A DNA stretch of 64,000 bases from Notospermus geniculatus (taxonomy: Eukaryota; Nemertea; Pilidiophora; Heteronemertea; Lineidae). The notes under the pieces were generated by a model, which was not told where the DNA came from, did no database searches, and saw only the letters and a program-made list of their open reading frames with translations. A program made the position numbers and the translations under genes. Location: positions 158,919-222,918 of the forward strand of contig NMRB01000017.1 in assembly GCA_002633025.1 (NCBI GenBank), in the 5' to 3' direction. Below, one piece after another: positions 44,207 through 55,400 of the stretch (position 1 is its first letter; the number at the start of each line of letters is the position of its first letter).

Positions 44207-45540
44207 GAATTTGGTGTATTTTTAAAAAAATGTTTTTCCATTTATGCATACACTGATTCCAGGTCACCGACCCGACCTCGTCCGTTATTTGTTGCCACAG
44301 GCTTTCATGGTGTAATGCCTTCAAAAATCTATCATTCAAAGCTACACGTAAGGAAACCAGGTTGCTTTGTTGTCACGTGAGTGGCCGAGTTCGGAATCTT
44401 TCCATAGGAGGAATTGTACTGCCGCATATGATAGCTGTTATGTTGGCCTACCTGGTGCAAGTATATATTGAGCCATTACAGCGAAACAAGGTGCATGCTG
44501 GCCATGGATTTGGCAGGTTGAGCCAAAGGCTGGGTAGCATCAGCTGCCCCTAGCTTTGCTGTGTTGTGTTTCATATAGGACGCCAAACTGGCAACTGTAA
44601 TATATGAGTTAATGATTAGCCTTGCCCTGCAAGGGATTAGAAATTACATACATATTCATTGGGAATCAGATGAAGTAAATCACATATGAGTGGTAAATAC
44701 AACGTACAATAACTATGTACAGGAAGTTCACAGTTTACTGATTGGTGTGCATAATTTGCTGAGTTGGAAAAGTAGCCTCTTGAAGGCCAACAAAGGAGCC
44801 CTCATGGATGGTGTAAGGGATTGGAAATTCTTTACACTTCAGTATTGATAATGATGAATAATGGATGGTGCTGGATCATGTCCTCTGGTGGTGGTGCTCG
44901 ACGTGCTGCAGCGGGTGCTGCTGGACGGCTTACTGGAATAAACGCAACGCAACGCAATCAACGCAATGAACCTAGTTCCTATTTTACCCATTTGCCGCTG
45001 CTTTGGTAGGCGTAGTAGTACCTGAAGTCTAGCTGGTGGTTGGGCGTTGGTGGCATAGCGTGGTGCATTGGCAGAAATTTCAGCAGGCGTTATGGCAGTG
45101 ATATGGAACGTTGGGTCTCTTATATGTATAGTCTGAAAGGAAGTACATTAAATGGTAGAAGTGTAGTGTACTACATGTGGGTAACATGCATAACATCACC
45201 AATCTTCGTTATCTGGAAAAAAGGCCAATGTGTAACTGTAAGACATAATGATGAATTGACAGGGCTGGGGAGACCATGATGATGATGTAATGTCAAAGTC
45301 AATGACCAACAGGATGACAACTAACTGCTGTCTTCTTTAGGCAAAGTTTAGTAGGCTTACCTACCTTTGGATTAAAATCACTACCCTGGAATGATTGACA
45401 TGCACGATGTCATCACCACACATCTTCATGATCTGAATTTTTTTAAAAAGTGCAATGTATAAAACATAGTGATGGCTTGATAATGATAGAGGTGACCAGG
45501 TCAACTGCTACCCATAGTGTAATTAACCTATTTATACATC
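44207..45540. other. No supported gene
   Basis: No recognisable coding sequence. 44930-44965 has AACGCAACGCAATC mini-repeats. Confidence 0.4.
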
Positions 45541-45712
45541 TTGTCTCTAAGTTCTTCATTAGCTCACCCGTGAGCTTTTGTCGTCGGTCAGCGTCCGTCG
45601 TCGTCGTCGTCGTCCGTTAGCAGGGCACGTTTCGTAACCGCTGGAGCTATTGATCTGAAATTTGGTACATATATACCCCTAGGTCAGATGACCTACGACA
45701 CCAAGTTTCTGA
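45541..45712 (+). repeat. 'TTAGCTCACC…GTCGTC' repeat, 5' fragment
   Basis: It begins ATTAGCTCACCCGTGAGCTT and runs through a (GTC)n stretch, GTTAGCAGGGCACGTTTCGT and GCTATTGATCTGAAATTTGG to GACACCAAGTTTC. The same order starts the long element at 47800. It is truncated here against the minus-strand gene that follows. Confidence 0.8.
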
Positions 45713-46720
45713 TCTGACAAGTGATTTTGTCGCCAGGAAAAATGCGGAGTACTTCTGCACGTGCATCTATTCTATTCGAATGCTGATGTAGAGTTGATTT
45801 CATATCATTATTCAACTTCTCCATCCCCTGTGCACTGAATTTTCTAATCCCATGGCGTATCTTGTGTAAATGTGGAATATGGTAAACCATAATGTGCATA
45901 TACGGGGTGATTCGAGAAGGATCATAACCGTTTCTTTTCCTTTTTGCAAGAGATATGAAGAGTTCGACCCAGTCTTTCGGCTTTGCAAACAAGTCAACCT
46001 CACTGACCTCATCCACTGATTTGTAGTGTTTAGAAATAAGAGAGTACAGATCAGAAAAGCCCTCCCAGACACTGATTACTAGGTCTTCAGTATCAGGAAA
46101 CAAGCAATGGGATTCCCGAAGTGCACCTGGAAGCTTTTTCAGGAGTTCCTTTTCTTCGTCGCCAACCAGGCTTGAAAATTCTACATTTTCTAAATCTTTC
46201 CCATTGTTGTTTGCACCTTAATGCCCGTTGTACACGGTGAGATTTTTTTGTACTAAAAATTATAAATGAGGCTCATGAAGGGTGATTTCGGTCACAGGCT
46301 ACCAATTGCCGTGCTGAAAGGCATTGTGACCACCCATTTAAGCCCCATTTATAATTTTTAGTACAAGAAAATTCATACGTGTACAACGGGCATAATAGTC
46401 AACCAGCATTTAAAGCTTACACCGCATGTTTGAATGGCTTTAACTAAAGCATTGATATGGGATGTTTGCAAATCAACCGATGATGAAATACCTATTTTCG
46501 CTCGAGAATCAAGGTCCAACACTTCAAGTATCAAATTGTCAAGCAGGCGATCAGTGACCCTTAACATAAGATGAAGCTCGTCAACAAACACCTTGTCAAG
46601 TGGAAGATCAACAAGCGGTTTGTTGTGACAACTGAAACATTCATTTCTAGCACACTCAAGCATGTCTTTCATTGACCGTGACATAACATCAGATTGATAG
46701 AAGTCTTCAGGTTTTGACAT
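45713..46720 (-). pseudogene. Unknown transposon-type gene, split by a MITE
   Basis: The upstream part reads MSRSMKDMLECARNECFSCH, KPLVDLPLDKVFVDELHLML, RVTDRLLDNLI and IQTCGVSFKCW. After the 170 bp MITE comes LENVEFSSLVGDEEKELLKK, LFPDTEDLVISVWEGFSDLY, and RITPYMHIMVYHIPHLHKIR with KFSAQGMEKLNNDMKSTLHQ. The last block is conserved in a high-copy, uncharacterised protein family of fish and marine invertebrates that I remember only as transposon-associated. The frame does not quite join across the MITE, so there is at least one more lesion or an intron. No catalytic motif is identified. Confidence 0.45.
46223..46392. mobile_element. 170 bp MITE with TAA TSD (Harbinger-like)
   Basis: TAA flanks both sides (46220-46222, 46393-46395). 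The ends are TGCCCGTTGTACACG and the exact mirror CGTGTACAACGGGCA; TTTGTACTAAAAATTATAAA also pairs with its mirror. A 3 bp TWA duplication is typical of PIF/Harbinger. Confidence 0.88.
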
Positions 46721-47095
46721 GTCTGATAGGTAACTTTTGGTTTTATTTCTCTGGGATGGAATGAAATCGCCTCAAAAACTGTTTGGTTGGATTCCTGATA
46801 AAATTTCCTTTCCAATGACATAACGTTTGCCCGTGTTGGTCATTTCTACGAAGATATATTTAGCCCTACTTGATCTGGCTTTGCGCCACAAAAACCATGC
46901 AGACGATCTCCATGAGTGTGTCACCTACGATGTTTCTAGTCTGACCTACATGTAACATGCCTAATGAGCAGAAAAATAAGCTGTGATGGACACTGTGAGA
47001 GGCTCAAATTGGGTCTTTTGTTCAATATTCTGTTGATTTCATTGCATGTGCCTACTTAGATAATCATTTTGGGGCCAATTTATCAAGATAGTTGG

Positions 47096-47749
47096 GACAT
47101 CGAGATCCAGCCAATCAGAAAATTGCCTGCTTAAATATGGTGCTGTGGGCGGGAAATTTGAATTCACTTGAGAGGCCTTTCATCATGTTCATGTCAAGGG
47201 GTGAGATTTAGCTACTTTTTGGCACTTTTGGAGTGTCCCACACTCCCTACACTTCAGCCCCACCAGAGTTTCTGCCAGGATTTTTCCCAGGGTACCTCCT
47301 GGGGGGGGGAGGAAGAAAAAAATTTTTTAAAATTTTTTTCAAAATTTTTTTTCTGTTAATAATGGCCTCCAGAGTCATTTTTTCACTCCAAAATGCAAAA
47401 TTAGTCTCCCTTATGCATGAAAGACATCGAGATCCAGCCAATCAGAAAATCGCCTGCTTAAATATGGTGCTGTGGGCGGGAAATTTGAATTCACTTGAGA
47501 GGCCTTTCATCATGATCATGTCAAGGGGTGAGATTTAGCTACTTTTTGGCACTTTTGGAGTGTCCCACACTCCCTACACTTCAGCCCCACCAGGGTTTCT
47601 GCCAGGATTTTTCCCAGGGTACCTCCTGGGGGGGGGGAGGGAGAAAAAAAATTTTTAAATTTTTTTCAAAATTTTTTTTCTGTTAATAATGGCCTCCAGA
47701 GTCATTTTTTCACTCCAAAATGCAAAATTAGTCTCCCTTATGCATGAAA
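47096..47749 (+). repeat. 327 bp tandem duplication
   Basis: Unit 1 is 47096-47422 and unit 2 is 47423-47749, both starting GACATCGAGATCCAGCCAAT and ending TTATGCATGAAA. They differ at only a few bases, mostly in a G run and an A/T run. The homogeneity points to recent duplication or an assembly effect. Confidence 0.9.
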
Positions 47750-47799
47750 GTTGCATTTGAAATGTAACAAATTTAAGAAAAACATTACTGAATTGATTT

Positions 47800-49620
47800 T
47801 TAGCTCACCGTGGTGAGCTTATACAATCGTTGTGCGTCCGTCGTCGTCCGTCGTCCGTCGTCGTCGTCGTCGTCGTCGTCGTGTTCCGTTAGCAGGGCAC
47901 ATTTCGTAACCGCCAGAGCTATTGATCTGAAACTTGGTACATATATACCCCTAGGTCAGATGACCCATGACACCAAGTTTCGGTCCGATTCGAATGGACC
48001 CTGCCCACCTATTTTGCCGCTGTGCATGCCATTTCATAACTTTCAAATGGAGACGAATCTGCGCCATCACATGATGGCTCTAGTTCGACTTTCCGATGTT
48101 GCGATTTTTTGCGATTTTTGATATGTTGTTAACCACATTCAATACTACAAGAAACCATCAAAAAACCTTTTGTTGCAATTTGTTCCAGCTTTTTTGTAAA
48201 TTGACCCGACTATAAAGGTCAACTAGAGGGCGGTACATATCACGTTTGAGCAATCTACATGTAGGTCAAGCCGTTCCTGAGTTATAGCACTTGGATGATT
48301 TTCCGGTTATGCCACCTGGCGGCCATATTGGAAGTCAAACCAGGCTGAAATTTGACATGCACGTAAAGGTCATCTAGAGGAAGGTACATATGTTTGAGCA
48401 CTCTGGGTCAAGCCTTTCCTGAGTTATAGCACTTAGATGATTTTCGGGTTACGCCAACTGGTGGACATATTGGATGTCCAATTGCGCCGAAACCCAGTAT
48501 TTTTCAAGGTACCCCTCTAATACATGTTTATGCAAGATATGAACTTGCGCAGTGAAATAATGGCGAACTATGGTAGGTTTGTTACTTTTCTACAACTTTG
48601 ACCTCTGTGACCTTGAAAAGTAGGTCAAATCAAAAACCCGTTTTATATTTTATGTATCCTAATTAGATACACCTATGATAAAAATTTTGAGATGATCCAG
48701 TCATTAGTTCAGGAGTTACTGCACTTTTTGTGTTTTTCGTTTTGTCCACCTGGAGGCCACTAATAGTGGCACCAAAAAAGTAGACTAATCGTGCAAATCC
48801 CGGTAAAAGCACAAAATTTGGCACAGGGGTAGTTTATTGCATATATTTCGATTTTAGGACGGGTGCCAAGAAAAAGGCGCCCTCTGTTGGCCGCCATCTT
48901 GGATTTCAAAATGGCCGCCAACCTGGCCCTTGGAAACATTGTTACAACAGAAGGCGCTCCTGCCTCGCACCAATCTGTTACGCCGTGCTCACAGGATTGT
49001 GGGAAATCAAGATGGCGCCGGGTGATTATCTGGCCGATGTGATGCGTTCCACGGCTACACAGGTCTGTGCAAAAGCAGTCTCACCCAAGCAGTCTCGCGC
49101 AGCCTGTGTGTACACAATGCCTTGGAAATGGTTTTTCCTTCATAACCCGAGTTCTAATGCTGATATGGGATCAAACCCAACGGCTTTCCTTAGGTTTTGG
49201 GGTATGGCCAATCCGATGAGACCATCAGCGATGACGTCATATATCCGCCATATTGGATTACAAGATGGCGGCCATAGAAATACCATCTTCATTTATTACC
49301 CATTTTCCTAAATTAAATATTCTCAAAAGGGGCTTTAAATCTATTATAAAGATGGTTTATGACTGTTACTTTATGTCTGGGACGGGTGCCAAGAAAACGG
49401 CGCTCTCTGTTGGCCGACATCTTGAATTTCATTATGGCCGCCGTCCTGGTATTTGGAAATGGTTTTTCCTTCATAACTCAAGTTCTTATACACATACGGA
49501 AGTTAATCCAACGGCTTTCAATATGTTTTGGGGTATGGCCAATCCGATGAGACCATTAGCGAAGACGTCATAATGTCCGCCATATTGGATTACAAGATAT
49601 TAATTGATGAGGTTATTGTT
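47800..49620 (+). repeat. Long composite marine-type repeat with internal tandem modules
   Basis: It starts TTTTAGCTCACCGTGGTGAG with a (GTC)n tract and GATCTGAAACTTGGTACATA. A module of about 130-150 bases occurs twice (48214-48344, 48365-48480: AGGTCA-CTAGAGG, CTGAGTTATAGCACTT, GCC-CCTGG-GG-CATATTGGA). A second module of about 330 bases occurs twice (from 48852 and 49378: GACGGGTGCCAAGAAAA, GGAAATGGTTTTTCCTTCAT, GGGGTATGGCCAATCCGATG, CCGCCATATTGGATTACAAG). No open frame recognised as protein coding. The last module recurs in opposite orientation at 57107-57215. Confidence 0.7.
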
Positions 49621-49931
49621 TCCACCCGTGGAAGTGGCAGCATCATGGTTGGCATGTCGGATGGGCCCTTTGTTCAAACCAAATAAACAACTTTAGGCGG
49701 ATATGAAATTGTTATTATTATTATTGCATTTATAGTTTTACCATTAATAACAAGTCAAACATGGACTAAGATGTTTTGATTAAAATACATTGATTTGTAA
49801 AACTAGGTCACGACAGGACGCCTGAGCCTGTCTCTTATATATATATACGTCGATATACCGTATACTTCGAGACGTCAAAGCCGGGATTATGCTTGCTTCA
49901 TCTATACATGCAGTTTTATTGAGACTAGGCG

Positions 49932-50500
49932 TTACTGCTGATTAGGCTGCAGGCTCGTTTTGCATTTACCACCACAGGCACACAAAGGGGTGCATTTCAG
50001 CTGTCTACATCCACATCTCACCCCACATTCCTTCTTGCAGCCACAGCGCTTTAACTCGGAGCAAACTTTGCTTGCCAATGGAGCATCAGTCCAAAATGGT
50101 TTGAAATTGGCCTCGTCTTGAACCCAGCCCCAGTTGGTGGGAGATGGAAGTGTCTGGCATCGTTTCAACATTTGCCCCCACACATAACCGGCCTGGTAGG
50201 CAGCTCTCAGAACATGTTGTTGTAGAGCAGCCTGTGTGGGTGGGATGTTGTCAAGTGCCCTGTTCTGCTTAGAAAATAAAACCTCTCTGGCTTCATTTAC
50301 TGTTTCGGACTTCAATGTCTTTGAATACAGTTTAACTACAAATCTTCCAATTTCTGATATGACGCTTGCAGAGTTTGCAAAATCATGGGTTGGTTCCTCA
50401 GACAGAGATGTAAAGATGGTGGTAATCTCTGGATGTGCTCTCCAAATGTCCCACGCAGTACGTTTTCCAATTCCGAATAAGCATGATGTGACGTCACAAC
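49932..50500 (-). CDS. Exon 3: helix-hairpin-helix and cysteine-rich C-terminus
   Basis: It begins after CTTGTTACAG with the rest of the Gly codon: GCDVTSCLFGIGKRTAWDIW. The Asp in GCD and the GIGKRTA turn match the last catalytic Asp and the H2TH/helix-hairpin-helix of FEN1-type nucleases. A helical region follows (PPTQAALQQHVLRAAYQAGY, VWGQML, PSPTNWGWVQDEANF). It ends with a cysteine-rich block C-GC-KKEC-GVRC-GC-RQLKC-TPLC-AC-GGKC, similar to the CXC (Tesmin/TSO1) pattern that binds zinc and often DNA. Open throughout to a TAA/TGA region at 49932. Confidence 0.7.
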
Positions 50501-50573
50501 CTGTAACAAGAAAAGGACATCGGAGCGATGTCAATGGTTTCCGATGAGAAGTTTACTACTCTAGAGCTAATTT

Positions 50574-51127
50574 ACTGTGACCTTGACCTCTGACCTTGAG
50601 AAGTATTGCGTAACTGGAACAGGCATACTTGATTAAAATTATAGGAGATGGTTAATTCAGTCTAGTAGACTCTACTAATTAGTTTTCTCCTGAAATTCTG
50701 AGCAGATTTGCACTTTAGAATTGTTTGACCTTGTCCTTGGCCTCTGACCTTCAAGGTCATTGCGTAATCTGAAAGCTCATCCTGGATAAACTAGGCGTAG
50801 ATGAAGGTTTTAGGATTCCACCATCACCAGGTTCTGTCTCATGTTATTTGTGATGGTTGGCTGTGACCTTGACCTCTGAACTTGAGAAGTATTGCATAAC
50901 TAGAACAGGATCCCTGATTCAACCTATCGGGGATGGTTAATTCAGGCTTCTACTTCGTTTTCTCCTGAAATTCCGAGGAGATTTGCACTTAGGAACTGTT
51001 TGACCTTGACCTTGACCTCTGACCTTCAAGGTCATTGCGTAATCTGAACGCTCATCCTTGATAACCTAGGTATAGGTGAAGGTTTTAGGCTTCTACCATC
51101 ACGAGATTCTGACTTATGTCATGTTAT
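50574..51127. repeat. ~290 bp tandem repeat in intron 2, rich in AGGTCA half-sites
   Basis: Two diverged copies (50574-50842 and 50865-51127) share GTGACCTTGACCTCTGA, TTGAGAAGTATTGC, TTTTCTCCTGAAATTC, CCTTCAAGGTCATTGCGTAA and GGTGAAGGTTTTAGG-like blocks. Each copy carries TCAAGGTCA and inverted TGACCTTGA, the extended half-site bound by monomeric nuclear receptors such as ERR and SF-1. That these function here is not shown. Confidence 0.75.
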
Positions 51128-51606
51128 CAAATTTGAATATCAAATCTCACCATTATATCAGCAAATATCACGCGACCGAGCAGGTGCAAACTGAAAACTT
51201 TAGTTGCAATAACATCCGTAGATAAGCTATGATGTTGTGATACCAGTTTCAAGTTGCTTACTGTGGCAGCTTTCCTGATATGTCAAAATATCAAATTTGA
51301 TATATCAATATCATTATGATGTGGACACTGGACAATAAATTCGTTGATGCCAGTATCTTGCCAAGGGTCATAAACATAGGGAAGGAACTTGTTACCAGTG
51401 CTCTAGCTGGCCTTGGAGACAAGTTATTCAAGAAACAAAAGTGTGACAGACAAAATCTCAACTTTTGATATATCAATTTCACCATGAACCAGGTATCGGG
51501 GACCGGAAATTTTCATTCCATCTTGTAGCTCAGGTCATGTTACCTGGGGATAGGTCACATCAGGTCTGTAGCTCTTGCAGGAACAAAGTTACAGGTGTGA
51601 CAGACT

Positions 51607-51608
51607 GA

Positions 51609-51667
<59 letters not shown>
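51607..51667. repeat. (ACAG)n microsatellite
   Basis: About 15 uninterrupted ACAG units in intron 2 of the nuclease-like gene. Open frames across it (CLSVCLSV repeats) are artefacts. Confidence 0.95.
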
Positions 51668-51869
51668 CCATGACCAAACACAATTTGGTTTCCGATCTTG
51701 AGATCGGAAACCATAAATTAAATGTAAAGGTACAGGACAAAGTTCTGGCTGTGAAGCATTCGAGTTCATATTCATCTCCACACCATAGGCTGCACATCTG
51801 TCACTGCGCCCAATATACCACACGTCCAATTCATGTGAGGAATGCCCTTCAGTGTAGTAAGAAATTTAC

Positions 51870-52319
51870 CTGTGAAGCTGTGGAAGATAATAAGCAAGAA
51901 GTCAATCTCCAGAATTCACGAATTTTCGACCCCAACCGGGGTCTTTTTCAAGTGGAACTTTACAATCTGAAACTCTAGTAAAGTTCCACTTGAAAAAGAC
52001 CCCGGTTGGGGTCGAAAATTCGTGAATTCTGGAGATTGACTTCTTGCTTATTATCATTTTGTGTGTCAGTTTTGTGCTTTTCTGTATCTTGAAGCTGTGG
52101 AAGAAAGGTAATGCTCTGGAAGCACTTCCTAACGCTACACTGATTTGATGAACAGCAATATACCGGAAATACTTCCCTGTACCAAAAGCTATCCACAACT
52201 CATCCACTTGTACGCGTGCCATTGCAGCGATGGCAAAGACGACAACATCTGTGTCAACCGTCCGTATCATCACATTCCTGTGTCCCTCCCTGGCAGCGTG
52301 GGCAAGGTGCAGGAACATG
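51870..52319 (-). CDS. Exon 2: second half of the acidic motif series, split by a palindromic insertion
   Basis: After a TTTCTATTTTTCAG acceptor the exon reads MFLHLAHAAREGHRNVMIRT, VDTDVVVFAIAAMARVQVDE, LWIAFGTGKYFRYIAVHQIS and ALPFFHS. The DTD pair corresponds in position to the second acidic pair of FEN/XPG nucleases. The insertion 51888-52089 sits between H-S-F and the last codons. Removing it and one TSD gives SFTG with the donor CAG|GTAAAT. The exon without insertion is about 78 codons. Confidence 0.65.
51888..52089. mobile_element. Penelope-like palindromic element, copy 2 (15 bp TSD)
   Basis: TGAAGCTGTGGAAGA lies on both sides (51873-51887, 52090-52104). The element is an inverted dimer: AAGTCAATCTCCAGAATTCA and TTTTCGACCCCAACCGGGGT at the left, their mirrors at the right, and a further tail ATTTTGTGTGTCAG and TTTTGTGCTTTTC only on the right. 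In the right arm GACCCC-GGTT-GGGGTC is a perfect stem-loop, followed by GAA, then AATTC-GT-GAATT (a second stem), C, and TGGA able to pair with TTCCA upstream. Same endpoints as copy 1 at 23503. It interrupts exon 2. Confidence 0.8.
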
Positions 52320-52489
52320 CTGAAAAATAGAAACAGAAAACAAAAGTTATATTACCCCATGGAATCTCTTTTAGTGCATTTTTAGGCAGATCGGACTCCA
52401 GCCTATTATGGAATATATGAATTTTAGCGGCAAGTGATCAAATACATGTATGGTTTAGAAATTGAAGACACATTTGAATAACGGATTAC

Positions 52490-55400
52490 CGTGTGTCGGC
52501 TTCCTCGTGGTTACTGAGGTCGATATCACTGACGTCATCCTGATTTGCACCATTCATGTGATTGTTGACCAACACCCGTTCGCCATCAGTAATGAATATC
52601 TGTGAGTCTAAGTCCGGAATCTTTGTTATCTTTTCAGCTGGAAAGCTAAACAGTTCCCGCTTGTTCTGGTCGTTTTTGAGGAAATCACTCCAGTTTCTAG
52701 GTGTCACAGTCAGGTCCATAACTCGCCTCCTAATCCCATTTCCCCTCTCCGTCCTCGCTTGTTCTTTTAAGCTGCCTTCCAAATATCGGTCAAAGACCAC
52801 ATCAATTCTCTTCACCTGACAAGCCACATCGATGATAAGGGTGATGAATTTCTTCTCTGCATATTGCTGAAACGTTTGTGTATCGTCTGGTTTTATCATA
52901 TTCACCATTGCTGCCCCATCTATGACTTTCACCGTAACAGTTGGATTTAACGGAGCATTTCCCGTTTTTGAGGTCTGCAAATCCTCAAGGCATGGGAGCA
53001 ATTCCGATTTTGTTGTTGTTATACGCAGTTTCCCTTCCTTTTCGATGGCAGGCGGCTCGGGGGCATTTTCGTGAGCAAAGAATTCCTTGAGGTCACCTTG
53101 GCGAGCAGTGCATACAAGCGGCTGAATAACTGGCATGTGTCCTTCATTTTAGCAAGTTCTTTATCACCTCTTGATCTTGCCTTCGTGCATGCATTCTTAA
53201 ACAGGGTCAGTTTGTTTTTCTTGATTGGTGCTGTTATCGCCTGTTCTGCCTTCACAATCCTTTCAGAGAAGAATTTGGCGTATTGCTTTTCTCCTAGCTT
53301 CTTGGCTTCCTTGGTGCATTTCACTCTGTCCATCTCCAGAATGTACTTAGTACAGATTTGAACTACCTCAGGGCTCTGTTCTTCAAATGGATTCCTGTAA
53401 TCATTTAGGACTTTGACTAATGCTTTGACATCTTTCCCAAATCCTTTCTGCCGCTCTAGCGATTGTTCATGGTGTTCAGAACTGTTTGCTATGGATTTGC
53501 TCTCCAAATCTTCAAATTCCTCCAACACCCTGGCGAGCTCTGGCCCAGACAGCAACCATCTGCGTAATGCTGTTGGATTCTCGGTGAGGCCGATGATGCC
53601 ACCGTCTCCTTTGACTGTCTTGTTGAGCTGCTCATGAGCTTGGTCAAGAGCCATACTTGAAAATTTTCTCTCACTGCGTCTAACCACGAAGTTACCCTGC
53701 CTGAATTGTTGAAACACCTGAGGGTGCGTGTCCTTCAAGTTCATCATATCCCGTATATGCACTGGGAGCCATCGGGCGTAATTGACGTGGTCCAGGGCAA
53801 ACATCCAAGGAGCAATTCTGGTCAAGGAATCTACATATAGCAGGAAATTACCGGTCCGGATTGACATGACAAACTGGCACAAAAGCAGTTCAAGCTCCAT
53901 AGCAGTGTTCCAAAATTGAAACTGGGGATGCCTTTGAGCCATGATGGAACACCAGTCATCAAAGCTGACATCAGTTGTACATGTTGCCTGATTGTATGCA
54001 TCTTGCTGAAGTTTGTAGAGAGCCACCAGTGTAACCTGATGAGCATACCGGGCACGAGGAATATTAGACGCTGATAACAGTGCTTCTGCTCTTCCTGGAG
54101 TAACGATATCAGCCTCATTAATTGCCGTTGACCAGCCACATCCATCCAGCCAGTCTCCAAGCATCTTGAGTAGACCCATTTCAATGTGAAGCCCGCCTAG
54201 CATAATCACAAATTCATTTTCACCAAAGTCCGGATCGTCCCATTCAATTTGCTTTGCTAGGCAAAATAATGGTTGGTCCACGGTCAGGCCGGGACACGTC
54301 CAGGATTTAGAAAGTTTGTGGCCTTTTTTTACAATGCCCATGCCATGTTTTACCATCGCAACTGTATGGGCCGATTCATGGAAGAGTGGAAGAAGCCCCA
54401 TTTTTGCTTTAGGTTGGGTGGGACCTTGCTGTTCCGAAGCATGGAAGACTGCCCAGGATATATCCTTGGTTACAAGGTTGTCGTCTTGTACATGTAAAAA
54501 GCTTGAAACGCGTTCCATCCACTGTTTTTCCTTTTCCATATATGTGGCATGCTCTTGAGTTCCTCCTTCATCCATTTTAACATCACCAGGCAGTCTAGAT
54601 ACCGTAGGGGCCTTTGATTTCAGAGTTACTGCAGGAACAACCGTGTAATCCTCTGGTAAACAGGTTTGAGTGTTTCCCTCGTCAATTTTGATCGGTTGTC
54701 TTGCGTGGCCTTTCACGCCTGCTGTCAGATGGCTAACCATTGAAATCGCCGTCCCGTGGAAGGCCGTCTTCGCCGTAGTTGAAGTGGGGTCCCAATCTAA
54801 GCTGTCTAATGCGCTTGTGGTGAAAACCCCCTTGTGGACATTACCTGGACAGACGACCCCATCCTCTTCAAATCTGGAACAGACAGCGCTAGCTAGGCTA
54901 TCGGATAACTGTAGTGTCCTTTTGTACGATATTCCCAAACCCCGCTGATTTTGCTCATCTATAAGTTCTTTCTTGCGTGTTTTTACGTACAATTTCAGAG
55001 AATTGTAGATGGGCAGCGGGGTTTCGCGGTTGGAGTTCAGCCGTGTTCCCCCTGTACTCTTTTCCGGCTTCTTGATGCAGTTGTACATTGTCAGCGTGGC
55101 TAATACTGCTTGTGGCTGCACTTCTGGAATTAGGGCTGGTCTCATGATCAGTGCTGTTAGTTCCCTCCAGTAGCATTCTTAAACTTGCTTTCTTGTTGAA
55201 TGCGTATTCGGGGCGTCTGCGTCAAGTTCCTTGGTTCGACTTTGGTGCATTTTGGTAAGGTCTGACAGCCTAAAAGCTGTTTGTTCATTGCGGAGTGACT
55301 CCTCATTTATAAAAGATATCAACTCTGCAAGAGCCATGGAACATGCACTTAATGGTTCATGCGGCATCATGTTATTTTCACTTTCTCTCTCAGCAGTTCG

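Noticed and set aside
49359-49573. Conserved plus-strand peptides in the 48.9-49.6 kb repeat
   Set aside because: They repeat because the DNA module is duplicated. The pieces are short and share no domain.
51555-51829. Repeated CLSV protein motif
   Set aside because: It is the translation of an (ACAG)n microsatellite.
53019-55145. Intact active gene because of the 708-codon open frame
   Set aside because: The same protein continues in other frames on both sides, separated by a stop and frameshifts, so this copy is damaged unless these are sequencing errors.
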